This document shows, in pieces, positions 52,792-60,560 of a DNA stretch of 64,000 bases (positions are counted from its first letter, which is position 1; each line of letters opens with the position of its first letter). The position numbers were made by a program, and so were the translations under genes. The notes under the pieces are model-generated. The model was given only the letters and a program-made list of their open reading frames with translations. It had not been told where the DNA came from and did no database searches. The stretch is taken from assembly GCA_002315855.1 (NCBI GenBank), contig DCIG01000049.1:70095-134094 (forward strand). Direction: 5' to 3'. The DNA comes from Lentisphaeria bacterium UBA1732. Lineage in GTDB: Bacteria; Verrucomicrobiota; Lentisphaeria; Victivallales; UBA1829.

Positions 52792-54240
52792 ATGCAGTCG
52801 CCGAGCCTCCGACATTCCATCCTCCAAACGCTTTTCCCCCCTTGCTTCGGGACGAAACACGCCTCGTCCTCGTATTGGATTTGGCTTGCCGTGATTGCGC
52901 TCATGATGTTTCTGACTGCCTCGCTCCCCGTCTTTTTCCATGGCGATTGGAGTCTCCTTGCGCGTCCCGACAGTGCCGGATATTACGAACCTGCCGAATC
53001 CCTTCTGCAAACAGGCTCTTACGCGATGCAGGACGGTTCGCCTGCTGTTCAGCGTCCTCCCGGGTATCCTCTTTTCCTGCTGCTGGTGCGTTTTTTCTCC
53101 GGCGGCAGTCGTCTTTGGTACAGTCTTGCGGGTGCGTTGCTGGCCGCCTTGACGCTGTTTCCCGTGGCGGAGTGCGGCAGACGTTTTGCCGGATGCTCGT
53201 CCGGACTCTTTGCGGCCTTGTGTTTTGCCTGCAATCTCACGGCCGTTGCCAATGCCCCCCTGATTCTTGCCGACACACTGCTTGGGTTTGTCTGCGCGTG
53301 GCAGACTTTGCTCCTCGTCATGACCTGGCGCACCCCTCGTCTTTCCCGTTTTGCCGCGGCTTCCGTCTGCGCGGCGGCGGCTTCCTATGTGAAACCCGTG
53401 AACATGCTGTTTGCCCTGCTTGTGATGCCGCTTCTTGCCATCCTCATCTTCCGCAATTGGCGCAAATTCCTCATTGCCATGGTTCTTGCGTGGGCCGTCT
53501 TTGCCCTTTGCACTGTCCCGTGGATGACTTGGAATGCCCGCCGCGGCGGCGATTTCTCCATGGACGGCAATTCCGGTCTGACCGCCCTGCACAACACCTC
53601 TGCGATTCTTGCCCTCGCTGAAAACGCCAACGGCGATGACGTTCGTCTCCGCTTGGAAACCGAGGCCGCTCAAGTCTTTGCGCAGTCTCCTCACACCTGT
53701 TCCACCGTCCATGCGCGCAATCAGTGGTTCATTGCCCGTTATCGGGAAGCCGTCTTGGCGCACCCGTCTGCCTTCTTGCGAACTCACTTCGGGCAAATCT
53801 GGATTTTGCTGCCCGACTTGCCTTCCTGGCTCGAAAATTTCGGTCTCACCTCCGGTGGTCGCGGCACGCTTGCGGTCTTGAGACGCGATGGCATTGCCGC
53901 CGCGGTCTCTCACTATTTCACCCCCTCTCCTGCGGATGCCTCCGTCCCCTCACTCTCCGTCCGGACTTCCTCATTCATCGTTGTTTTGGGCCTGTTTTTG
54001 CTTTTCATGACGTTGCAGCTGTATTGCGGATGCGCGATCGGCTTTTGTTTCCTGATTTGGCGCAGACACTGGCGTACTGCGGCATTGTTCGGGCTTCCCG
54101 TCCTGTTTTACCTGATGGTTCCCGGTCCCGTCCTGATGCCGCGCTACCAAATCCCTGCGCTCCCGTTTGCCTGCACCCTGTGCGGCGCGGTCTGGGCGGC
54201 TCTGCTCCGCCGGAAATGCAGGACTGCACCTCAAATTTAA
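52792..54240 (+). CDS. PMT/ArnT-like membrane glycosyltransferase
   Basis: The 482-residue protein has about ten to eleven membrane helices and, after the first, a periplasmic loop RPDSAGYYEPAESLL, with the Asp expected for GT-C enzymes that use lipid-linked sugars (PMT_2 family). A large loop (about 255-345) lies before the last helices. The acceptor is unknown; lipid A, glycan or protein are possible. The cytosine-rich start region has no clear ribosome site. The stop is 28 bp before the GH112 start. Confidence 0.7.
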   Translation: MQSPSLRHSILQTLFPPCFGTKHASSSYWIWLAVIALMMFLTASLPVFFHGDWSLLARPDSAGYYEPAESLLQTGSYAMQDGSPAVQRPPGYPLFLLLVRFFSGGSRLWYSLAGALLAALTLFPVAECGRRFAGCSSGLFAALCFACNLTAVANAPLILADTLLGFVCAWQTLLLVMTWRTPRLSRFAAASVCAAAASYVKPVNMLFALLVMPLLAILIFRNWRKFLIAMVLAWAVFALCTVPWMTWNARRGGDFSMDGNSGLTALHNTSAILALAENANGDDVRLRLETEAAQVFAQSPHTCSTVHARNQWFIARYREAVLAHPSAFLRTHFGQIWILLPDLPSWLENFGLTSGGRGTLAVLRRDGIAAAVSHYFTPSPADASVPSLSVRTSSFIVVLGLFLLFMTLQLYCGCAIGFCFLIWRRHWRTAALFGLPVLFYLMVPGPVLMPRYQIPALPFACTLCGAVWAALLRRKCRTAPQI

Positions 54241-54268
54241 CTTTGACCTTGTTTTTGGAGATTTTGAC

Positions 54269-56422
54269 ATGTCGAAAATGAATGGTGGTTTCACTCTTCC
54301 CGGAGAAGCCGGATACGAAAAACTCACGCTCGAACTCGCTCGCAAATGGGGTGCCGATGTCATACGCGACAGTGATGGCACCGTCTTGTCCGATGAGATT
54401 TTACATTCCGGCTATGGCATTTATTCCACCATCTGCATCATCCGCGACCACAATGAATGGGCGAAGAAAAATCCGGACAAACTTCAGCAGACCTTCCTCA
54501 TCACCCCGCCCGAAGTCGCCGTCTCCGACACCCTCTCCATCGACCTCCTTGCCGGATTCTTCCGCGAACAGTTCTGCATCAATGACTCCTGGGACTCCAT
54601 GAAATACTGGCAGGTCTGGGACAGAACCGTCAATTCCGAGGTCGTTTTCGATTCATGGGACTATGCGGACGGCATCGTTTCCATCCGCCGTGCCGTCCCC
54701 TTTCACAAATACACCGTCAGCTTCATGGCATACCGCGTGTGGGAGGAAATCTCCATGTACAACCACACCACCAATCATTGGGACAAAGAGCATCTCATGC
54801 AGCTCGATCCCCGCCACGAAGCCGTCCGCACGTACCTGAAAGAATGGCTGATTCACTGGTGCGAAACTCACCCCGCCGCTGCAGTGGTGCGATTCACCTC
54901 GCTTTTCTACAATTTCGTGTGGATTTGGGGTTCCGATGCCCGCTGCCGCAATCTCTTCACCGATTGGGCGTCCTACGATTTCACGGTCAGTCCGCTGGCG
55001 CTTGACGAGTTCGCGCGCCGTTACGGTTACAGCCTCATTGCCGAAGACTTCGTCAATGGCGGCAAATTCCACGTTACACACTCCCCCTGCAATCAGAACA
55101 AACTCGACTGGATGGAGTTCGTCAATGACCTCGTCGTCTCGTTCGGTCGCGAACTCATTGACATTGTTCATCGCTTCGGCAGGAAAGCCTTTGTCTTCTA
55201 CGATGACAGCTGGGTCGGCATGGAGCCTTACGCCGCACGCTTCCCCGAATTTGGCTTTGACGGCCTCATCAAATGCGTCTTCTCCGGCTACGAGGTTCGC
55301 CTGTGCGCCGGCGTGAATGTCCCCGTCCATGAACTCCGCCTCCATCCCTATCTTTTCCCCGTTGGGCTGGGCGGTCTCCCCACGTTCATGGAGGGCGGGG
55401 ATCCTGCACGCGATGCCCGCAATTACTGGATTCATGTCCGCCGGGCCCTCCTCCGGGCGAAAATCGACCGTATCGGTTTGGGCGGCTATCTCCATCTCAC
55501 ACAGGGATTTGACGGTTTCTGCGATTGCATCGAAGAGATTTCCGACGAATTTCGCACCATTCGCGACCTCCACGAAGCGGGTGCCCCCTGCACCTTGCGT
55601 CCCCGCATTGCCGTCCTGCATTTCTGGGGCAGTCTCCGCTCGTGGTCGCTCTCCGGACACTTCCATGAGACATACATGCACGACCTCATCCACATCAATG
55701 AAGCCCTTTCAGGTCTCCCGTTCGATGTGAAGTTCATCAGTTTCGATGATGTCCGCCGTGGTGTTCTCGCGGATGTCGATGTCGTCATCAATGCAGGACG
55801 CGCCGGCAGCGCATGGAGCGGCGGCGATGACTGGAATGACGAATCTGTCCTCACCGCTCTCACCGGATGGGTCTGGCGCGGCGGCGTCTTCCTTGGCGTG
55901 AATCAGCCATCCGCCGCCCCCGGACACGATACCTTCTTCCGCATGGCGCATGTCCTTGGCGTGGACGAAGATACCGGCGAACGCGTCTGTCACGGACGCT
56001 GGCCGTATCAAATCACTCCTCCCCCTGCGGATTGGATGCCCTCCGGCAGTGTCATCCACGCGCACCCCGGCATTTACCTCACCGACAGCCGTACACAGGT
56101 CTTTGTCGCGGAGAACGGCACCCCGGCTTTCACCGTCCACGACTTCGGCAGGGGACGCGGCATCTATTGGGGCGGCTTTGAGGTTACTCCCGCCAATACC
56201 CGCCTGCTCATGAATACCCTTTGGAGAGCTTCCGGAGAAACCGGCCCCATCCCGTATTCGACCGACAATCACAATACCGAATGCGCCTTCTTCCCCGCCC
56301 GCAATACCCTGGTCGTCATCAATAACACCCCCGCTCCTCAGCACACCTCCATCCATACCCCGTCCTCACCAATCGCATTGGACCTCCCCCCATACGCCTC
56401 CCGAATCCTCCCCCTCAAATAA
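54269..56422 (+). CDS. 1,3-beta-galactosyl-N-acetylhexosamine phosphorylase (GH112)
   Basis: Cytoplasmic enzyme that splits lacto-N-biose and/or galacto-N-biose with phosphate to galactose 1-phosphate and GlcNAc or GalNAc, so it serves the use of mucin or milk glycans. The 717-residue protein (usual about 720) has FTLPGEAGYEKLTLELARKWGADVIRDSDGTVLS, PFHKYTVSFMAYRVWEEISMYNH, FTSLFYNFVWIWG, YDDSWVGMEPY and GGLPTFMEGGDPARDARNYW. No signal peptide. GGAG is 8 nt before the ATG at 54269; a longer in-frame start lies inside the previous gene. Whether GNB or LNB is preferred cannot be told. A regulator gene faces it across 21 bp. Confidence 0.92.
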   Translation: MSKMNGGFTLPGEAGYEKLTLELARKWGADVIRDSDGTVLSDEILHSGYGIYSTICIIRDHNEWAKKNPDKLQQTFLITPPEVAVSDTLSIDLLAGFFREQFCINDSWDSMKYWQVWDRTVNSEVVFDSWDYADGIVSIRRAVPFHKYTVSFMAYRVWEEISMYNHTTNHWDKEHLMQLDPRHEAVRTYLKEWLIHWCETHPAAAVVRFTSLFYNFVWIWGSDARCRNLFTDWASYDFTVSPLALDEFARRYGYSLIAEDFVNGGKFHVTHSPCNQNKLDWMEFVNDLVVSFGRELIDIVHRFGRKAFVFYDDSWVGMEPYAARFPEFGFDGLIKCVFSGYEVRLCAGVNVPVHELRLHPYLFPVGLGGLPTFMEGGDPARDARNYWIHVRRALLRAKIDRIGLGGYLHLTQGFDGFCDCIEEISDEFRTIRDLHEAGAPCTLRPRIAVLHFWGSLRSWSLSGHFHETYMHDLIHINEALSGLPFDVKFISFDDVRRGVLADVDVVINAGRAGSAWSGGDDWNDESVLTALTGWVWRGGVFLGVNQPSAAPGHDTFFRMAHVLGVDEDTGERVCHGRWPYQITPPPADWMPSGSVIHAHPGIYLTDSRTQVFVAENGTPAFTVHDFGRGRGIYWGGFEVTPANTRLLMNTLWRASGETGPIPYSTDNHNTECAFFPARNTLVVINNTPAPQHTSIHTPSSPIALDLPPYASRILPLK

Positions 56423-56443
56423 TCCCATCCCCCTCAAGAAGCA

Positions 56444-57616
56444 TTACATGGCATTCAGGGGATTTTCGTATTCAGGGATGTGGAACTCGGCGGGCGGCAC
56501 TCTGCGGTCATTGCCCGAACAGGCGCAGACGCACCGGAACAGTCGCCGCGCCATTTGGTCCAGTTTGAGGTTGACGCAGGGGAAACGGCTGTTCCGTCCG
56601 CTCATCATGCACCCCTCGAAAAGCACGTCATGATGATGGATTCGCCCCTCGCGGAGACCGTCCTCCGCATACTCCGTGAAATACGGATGGTCCATCAGAA
56701 CGCCCAGCCGTCCGCCCTCCTGCTTCGCCTGCGCATACTCTTCCGGCAGGATTTTGAGGTAAAAATGCTCCATATCCTGCTCAGAATGACCGAGGACGTA
56801 CTCCGTGTGCGGGATGTGCCGTGTCAGCTCATTGGAGCCGGTATCGTTCCACAGGGCCCCGTACACCGAGAAATGCCCGTCATCCCGCCGGATATGCACG
56901 AACCGGGTCGCCCCCCGGCTGAGCAGGTGAATCAGGGCGGACAGTGCCGCCTGCTGGGACAGGATGTTCAGCGTCCCCGGATGAGGTGAACCGTGCAGGG
57001 ACACGCAGGTGATCCGCCTCGCCGCTCCCCCCGCCACCGCCTCTGACCTCGCCTCACCCTCCGCTGACCTCGCCTCACCCTCCTCTGACCTCGCCGCTCC
57101 CCCAGCCGCTCCCCCCGCCACCGCCTCGCCCTCAGCCTCACCCTCAGCTGACCTCGCCTCACCCTCAGCCGGCGGCACCGCATCCGGGCACGGGATCAGG
57201 ATGTCATCTGAGGTGAAATGAGTGTCATTTTGAGCGTATTCCACCTCAAAACAGGGGATTCCGGCATTTTTCAGATGGTTCTTCAGGTAGAAGAGCAGGT
57301 ACTCGAACTCCGTCGATAACTCTTTCTGATTAAGCAGGATAACGACACGTTTTACACTGTTTTCCGAAAGAAGTCCGGACGAGCGAAAAGTGAGGTTAAT
57401 CTGAGCTCGGCGACCCGCATGGCAGACAATACAACCGCGCTGCCGCAGTTCCTGCATCACATTCAATGCCGTAACCTGTGAAATTCCATAGAGTTGCGAC
57501 AGTTCATCACGCGAATAAAACGGTTGATTCGGCGGTAATTCTCCGCTTAACATCTTCATTTCCAACTGGTTGGCAATGAGCATATATTTTGCGTTTCGAT
57601 ACAGATGTCTGTTCAT
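56444..57616 (-). CDS. GntR-type transcriptional regulator with repetitive insert
   Basis: The 390-residue protein has an N-terminal GntR winged helix (about 10-75: IANQLEMKMLSGELPPNQPFYSRDELSQLYGISQVTALNVMQELRQRG). A weak LacI-type sensor domain follows, broken by an Ala/Glu/Gly-rich insert at residues 148-201. The LacI fold is suggested by VKRVVILLNQ and the C-terminal MDHPYFTEYAEDGLREGRIHHHDVLFEG. AGGAGG precedes the ATG at 57616; an upstream ATG at 57643 is less well placed. It is convergent with GH112 and probably controls nearby carbohydrate genes; the target is not known. Confidence 0.75.
   Translation of the reverse strand: MNRHLYRNAKYMLIANQLEMKMLSGELPPNQPFYSRDELSQLYGISQVTALNVMQELRQRGCIVCHAGRRAQINLTFRSSGLLSENSVKRVVILLNQKELSTEFEYLLFYLKNHLKNAGIPCFEVEYAQNDTHFTSDDILIPCPDAVPPAEGEARSAEGEAEGEAVAGGAAGGAARSEEGEARSAEGEARSEAVAGGAARRITCVSLHGSPHPGTLNILSQQAALSALIHLLSRGATRFVHIRRDDGHFSVYGALWNDTGSNELTRHIPHTEYVLGHSEQDMEHFYLKILPEEYAQAKQEGGRLGVLMDHPYFTEYAEDGLREGRIHHHDVLFEGCMMSGRNSRFPCVNLKLDQMARRLFRCVCACSGNDRRVPPAEFHIPEYENPLNAM
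57014..57175 (-). repeat. low-complexity repeat inside the GntR-type gene
   Basis: Near-repeats of GAGGCGAGG/GCGGAGGGTGAG-type units coding for EGEARSAEGEA and AVAGGAAGGAA patterns (residues 148-201). In frame, GC-rich and unlike the rest of the gene, so it is likely a recent expansion. Confidence 0.8.
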
Positions 57617-57654
57617 AATTTCCCCTCCTGTTCTGTAAATCATGAAAACGTAAT

Positions 57655-57683
57655 ACTATACAGCAGGGAAAAACAAAAATCAA
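57655..57683 (-). promoter_or_regulatory. promoter of the GntR-type regulator
   Basis: On the minus strand TTGATT (57678-57683) and TATAGT (57655-57660) with a 17-bp spacer. The next 280 bp (57684-57967) up to the tRNA show nothing else convincing. Confidence 0.7.
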
Positions 57684-57967
57684 CCGAAATCACCAGAAAA
57701 GACCACACAAAATACGCTCATATTTTTCATGTATCTTTCCGTAATATCAACTATTTATACGAAAAAAAGCGTCATTTTCCCGAAAAATCAGGTCCCTTTT
57801 TTGACACTTTTTGCTCAAGTCCTCATCATTCTGAGGTGAAACAAAAAATGCTCTGCTCATTTTCTCCTCTGTTTTTCCGCACTGAAAAACAGATGCAGCC
57901 TGTTCCGTTTCTTCTACTTTGCAGAAATCTAATCATTTACAGAGAAAATAAATTATTGAGGTGAAAA

Positions 57968-58052
57968 TGGTACGCGGTGCGGGACTTGAACCCGCAAGCC
58001 TTGCGGCGCTGGGACCTAAACCCAGTGCGTTTGCCAATTTCGCCAACCGCGC
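57968..58052 (-). tRNA. tRNA-Leu (anticodon UAG)
   Basis: On the minus strand the acceptor arms GCGCGGT and ACCGCGT pair (one G-U). The D-arm, an anticodon stem ACTGGG/CCCAG with loop TTTAGGT (anticodon TAG), a long class II variable arm and a T-arm GCGGGTTCAAGTCCCGC are present. The 3' CCA is encoded (57968-57970). Length 85 nt with CCA. Confidence 0.95.
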
Positions 58053-58067
58053 AACCGTATGCAATTT

Positions 58068-58096
58068 AATATACATGGACAATGCCCGAAAATCAA
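58068..58096 (-). promoter_or_regulatory. tRNA-Leu promoter
   Basis: On the minus strand TTGATT (58091-58096) and TATATT (58068-58073) with a 17-bp spacer; start expected about 8 nt before the mature tRNA. Confidence 0.7.
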
Positions 58097-58295
58097 ACGG
58101 AAACGCAAGATTCCCCTGAAATCACAGCCGTCAGCGTGAGGTCAGGCGCGAGGGGGAGAGGCACGGGTGGCGGGCGGGGAAAGAGGCGCGGGCAGTAAGG
58201 CGGAAGGGAGGAGAGAAGCGGGAAGGAGGGGGGATGCAAACCGGGGAAAGCGGGGAAAATTGTTAAAAAAAACAGATATTTATCCGGTTTTTGAT

Positions 58296-58323
58296 TTGAA
58301 ATGCACAGGAAACATGCTAATGT
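58296..58323 (+). promoter_or_regulatory. candidate promoter for the first esterase
   Basis: TTGAAA (58296-58301) and TAATGT (58318-58323) with a 16-bp spacer. The transcript leader (about 375 nt) would carry the 162-bp repeat element. The preceding 58130-58250 is purine-rich with no gene. Confidence 0.45.
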
Positions 58324-58477
58324 ATAGGAGAAAAAGCCTGTTTGAAGCACCTTTTTGAGGTCAAGCGTGTCGAAAATTCATCTGAATGAATGAAACATAT
58401 TCAGGAACCGATGAATTTCATCCTGTCCAACAGAGGGACACGCCCGGAAACGACATGCAGGCCGATTTCTGCAAGAA

Positions 58478-58639
58478 GAGTTCATTTCCGAAGTCCTGCC
58501 GGAAGCTCAGAAAATCCATTCGCATTTGCGGGGAGAGCGTACCGGGCGGCTGTCTGTCAGGCAGCCGCCTCGAAGAGCGTCTTTCCTCTGTGCGAGGAAG
58601 AAATTCGGATTTTCCGCCACCGACTTTTGAAATAAGCCC
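58478..58639. repeat. full-length dispersed inverted-repeat element, copy B (162 bp)
   Basis: The ends GAGTTCATTTCCGAAGTC and GACTTTTGAAATAAGCCC are imperfect inverted repeats. Read in reverse, the 163-bp element at 12590-12752 aligns with it from end to end, with shared blocks such as AAGTCCTGCCGG, GCATTTGC and GGCAGCC. It sits between a promoter and the esterase at 58706. Confidence 0.75.
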
Positions 58640-58705
58640 GTATCATCGTCCTTTTATCATCTTCGTTATGAAGAAAAAATTCACCCCCACTACAGAAGGT
58701 AAAAA

Positions 58706-59884
58706 ATGAAACATCTTCTCTCCACAGCCGCAGTCGCAGCGATGGCACTTGTCTCCAGCACTGCATTCGCACAGTTCGGTTCCGGTTCATTCGGCGGAAA
58801 TCAGGGCGCACCGCTGCCCGAAGGATTCGTTCCGATGGAAACCACGATTTTCTGCTCCCAGTACCCGGCAGTCAATCCGAAGACCCGTGAAGTCCTGTAC
58901 AGCTTCAAGGCCGGCGACGCCAAGCGCGTTACCGTGACCCAGGAAGGCACGACCTATGAATTCACAAAGGGCAACGGCGGCAACTGGACCTGCAAGACCA
59001 AACCGCAGACGGTTGGTTTCCACTACTACACCATCAACGTTGACGGCTGCGATGTGTTCGATCCGGGCACGGACGCCTATTTCGGAGGCAACAAAAAGCA
59101 GTCCGGTATCGAAATTCCGGAAAGCGAAGAAGAAGGCGCCTACTACCACTTCAACAAGAACATCGCGCACGGCAGAGTCAGCCGCTGTCAGTACTGGTCC
59201 GACATCAACGGTCTGGAACGCGTCTGCAACGTTTACACTCCGGCCGGCTATGACAAGAACCCGAACAAGAAGTACCCGGTGCTGTACCTGATGCACGGCT
59301 GGGGCGAAGATGAAAACGGCTGGACCATCCAGGGCCGTACCGCCAACATCATGGACGGATTGATTGCCTCCGGCAAGGCCGTTCCGATGATCATCGTCAT
59401 GGACTGCGGCGACCTGAAGACCAGCCCGACCGTTAAGAATCCCCGCGGCAACGTTACCGACATCTTCGTCAAGGAACTGATGCCGTACATCAACAGCGAA
59501 TTCCGCACCCTGACCGATCGTGAAAACACCGCTATGGCCGGACTTTCCCGCGGCGGTATGCAGACCTGGTCAACCGTTACCACCAACCTTGACAAGTTCG
59601 CCTGGCTCGGCAGCTTCTCCGGTCTGTTCGGCATAAACGGCTCCATCGAAAGTGCCCACAACGGCGCCCTCAAGACCGCCAAGACCGATCCTGCCAAGAA
59701 ACTGAACCTCGTCTTCGTCAGCCATGGATCCGACGAAAACCCGGCCCAGCCGAAGCAGATCACCCAGCAGATGAAAGACTACGGTCTGAACGCTGTCTGG
59801 TTTGAATCCAAAGGCACAGCCCACGAATGGCTGACCTGGCGCAGAAGCCTCAAGGAATTCGCTCCGCTGCTGTTCAAGAAATAA
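58706..59884 (+). CDS. secreted CE1-type esterase with N-terminal E-set domain
   Basis: The 392-residue protein has a signal peptide (residues 1-22, cut after AFA). A carbohydrate-binding E-set/CBM48-like domain follows (about 40-130), with VTVTQEGTTYEFTKGNGGNWT, then an alpha/beta hydrolase like feruloyl or acetyl-xylan esterases (DUF/Esterase D). Candidate triad: Ser281 in GLSRGG, Asp343 in HGSDE, His373 in GTAHEW; VYTPAGYDKNPNKKYPVLYLMHGWGED is the family start. It likely removes ester groups from plant cell-wall glycans outside the cell. GAAGG precedes the ATG. Codon use is strongly biased, hinting at high expression. Confidence 0.85.
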   Translation: MKHLLSTAAVAAMALVSSTAFAQFGSGSFGGNQGAPLPEGFVPMETTIFCSQYPAVNPKTREVLYSFKAGDAKRVTVTQEGTTYEFTKGNGGNWTCKTKPQTVGFHYYTINVDGCDVFDPGTDAYFGGNKKQSGIEIPESEEEGAYYHFNKNIAHGRVSRCQYWSDINGLERVCNVYTPAGYDKNPNKKYPVLYLMHGWGEDENGWTIQGRTANIMDGLIASGKAVPMIIVMDCGDLKTSPTVKNPRGNVTDIFVKELMPYINSEFRTLTDRENTAMAGLSRGGMQTWSTVTTNLDKFAWLGSFSGLFGINGSIESAHNGALKTAKTDPAKKLNLVFVSHGSDENPAQPKQITQQMKDYGLNAVWFESKGTAHEWLTWRRSLKEFAPLLFKK

Positions 59885-59936
59885 TTCGGTGCGAAACCTT
59901 TTCCGAGCAATCGGAAACATGCTTTCAAGCAAATCC

Positions 59937-59969
59937 GGATGGGTTCAGAAATGGACCCATCCATTTTTT
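59937..59969 (+). terminator. Rho-independent terminator
   Basis: GGATGGGT (59937-59944) pairs with ACCCATCC (59955-59962) and is followed by six T residues. Confidence 0.85.
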
Positions 59970-60342
59970 GTGCGGAGGGAGAGGGGATTTTTCGGCGGAG
60001 GGGAATTGAGAAGATGAGATTCGGAGATGATTTTTCGCGGCAGGAATGACACTGAGAGGCGCCCGATTTCATTAACAACGGGGAAGGCGTTTTTAAGAAT
60101 TGCAGCAGAGTTTTAACAAGGTCAGGAAATTTTACAAAAAGAAGACAAAAACAAAAGATAAAAACAAACTCAAAAAAAGAGACATCTGCAAGGATGAGTA
60201 TTTTATCCTGTTATTTTCCAAAGGATTAAGTGAGCCGTGGCAAAAAATATTCCGAGTTTATTCTTAAAAACGGGAGCACAAAAATGAAACGATATTCTAT
60301 CTTACTGAATTTTTTATCCATTTATTTCAGAACAAAAATGGG

Positions 60343-60348
60343 TATAAT
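60343..60348 (+). promoter_or_regulatory. candidate -10 box for the CE15-type gene
   Basis: A perfect TATAAT; the -35 region (TTTATT about 17 bp upstream) is weak. Confidence 0.4.
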
Positions 60349-60560
60349 AATAGTGAAACAGTCAAAAACGCATTCGTGCGTTCCCTAAAAAAACAGACGT
60401 TTGAACGGAAACGACAGAACAAATCCAACGATTTATAAAGTCGGGTCATCGTGTTATGCAGAGGATATTTTCATAAGCGGAAACAAATCTTATGATGGAG
60501 ATTCCATGCGGTAAATCGAATGAATTTCGGAAGGACGTCATAAAAACGATGAGGTTATCA

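Larger units (their letters stand above)
59885..60560. other. intergenic region between the first and second esterase genes
   Basis: Contains the terminator at 59937-59969 and a TATAAT at 60343-60348. The rest is AT-rich, with no ORF of coding type. A leader of about 210 nt before the second esterase is implied. Confidence 0.45.

Noticed and set aside
57605..57964. A 119-codon plus-strand frame between the GntR gene and the tRNA
   Set aside because: It runs through the promoter of the GntR gene, is AT-rich without codon bias and has no recognisable domain.
58386..58709. A 107-codon plus-strand frame before the first esterase
   Set aside because: It covers the 162-bp repeat element, has no ribosome site and no family pattern; the frame is not kept in the other copy.
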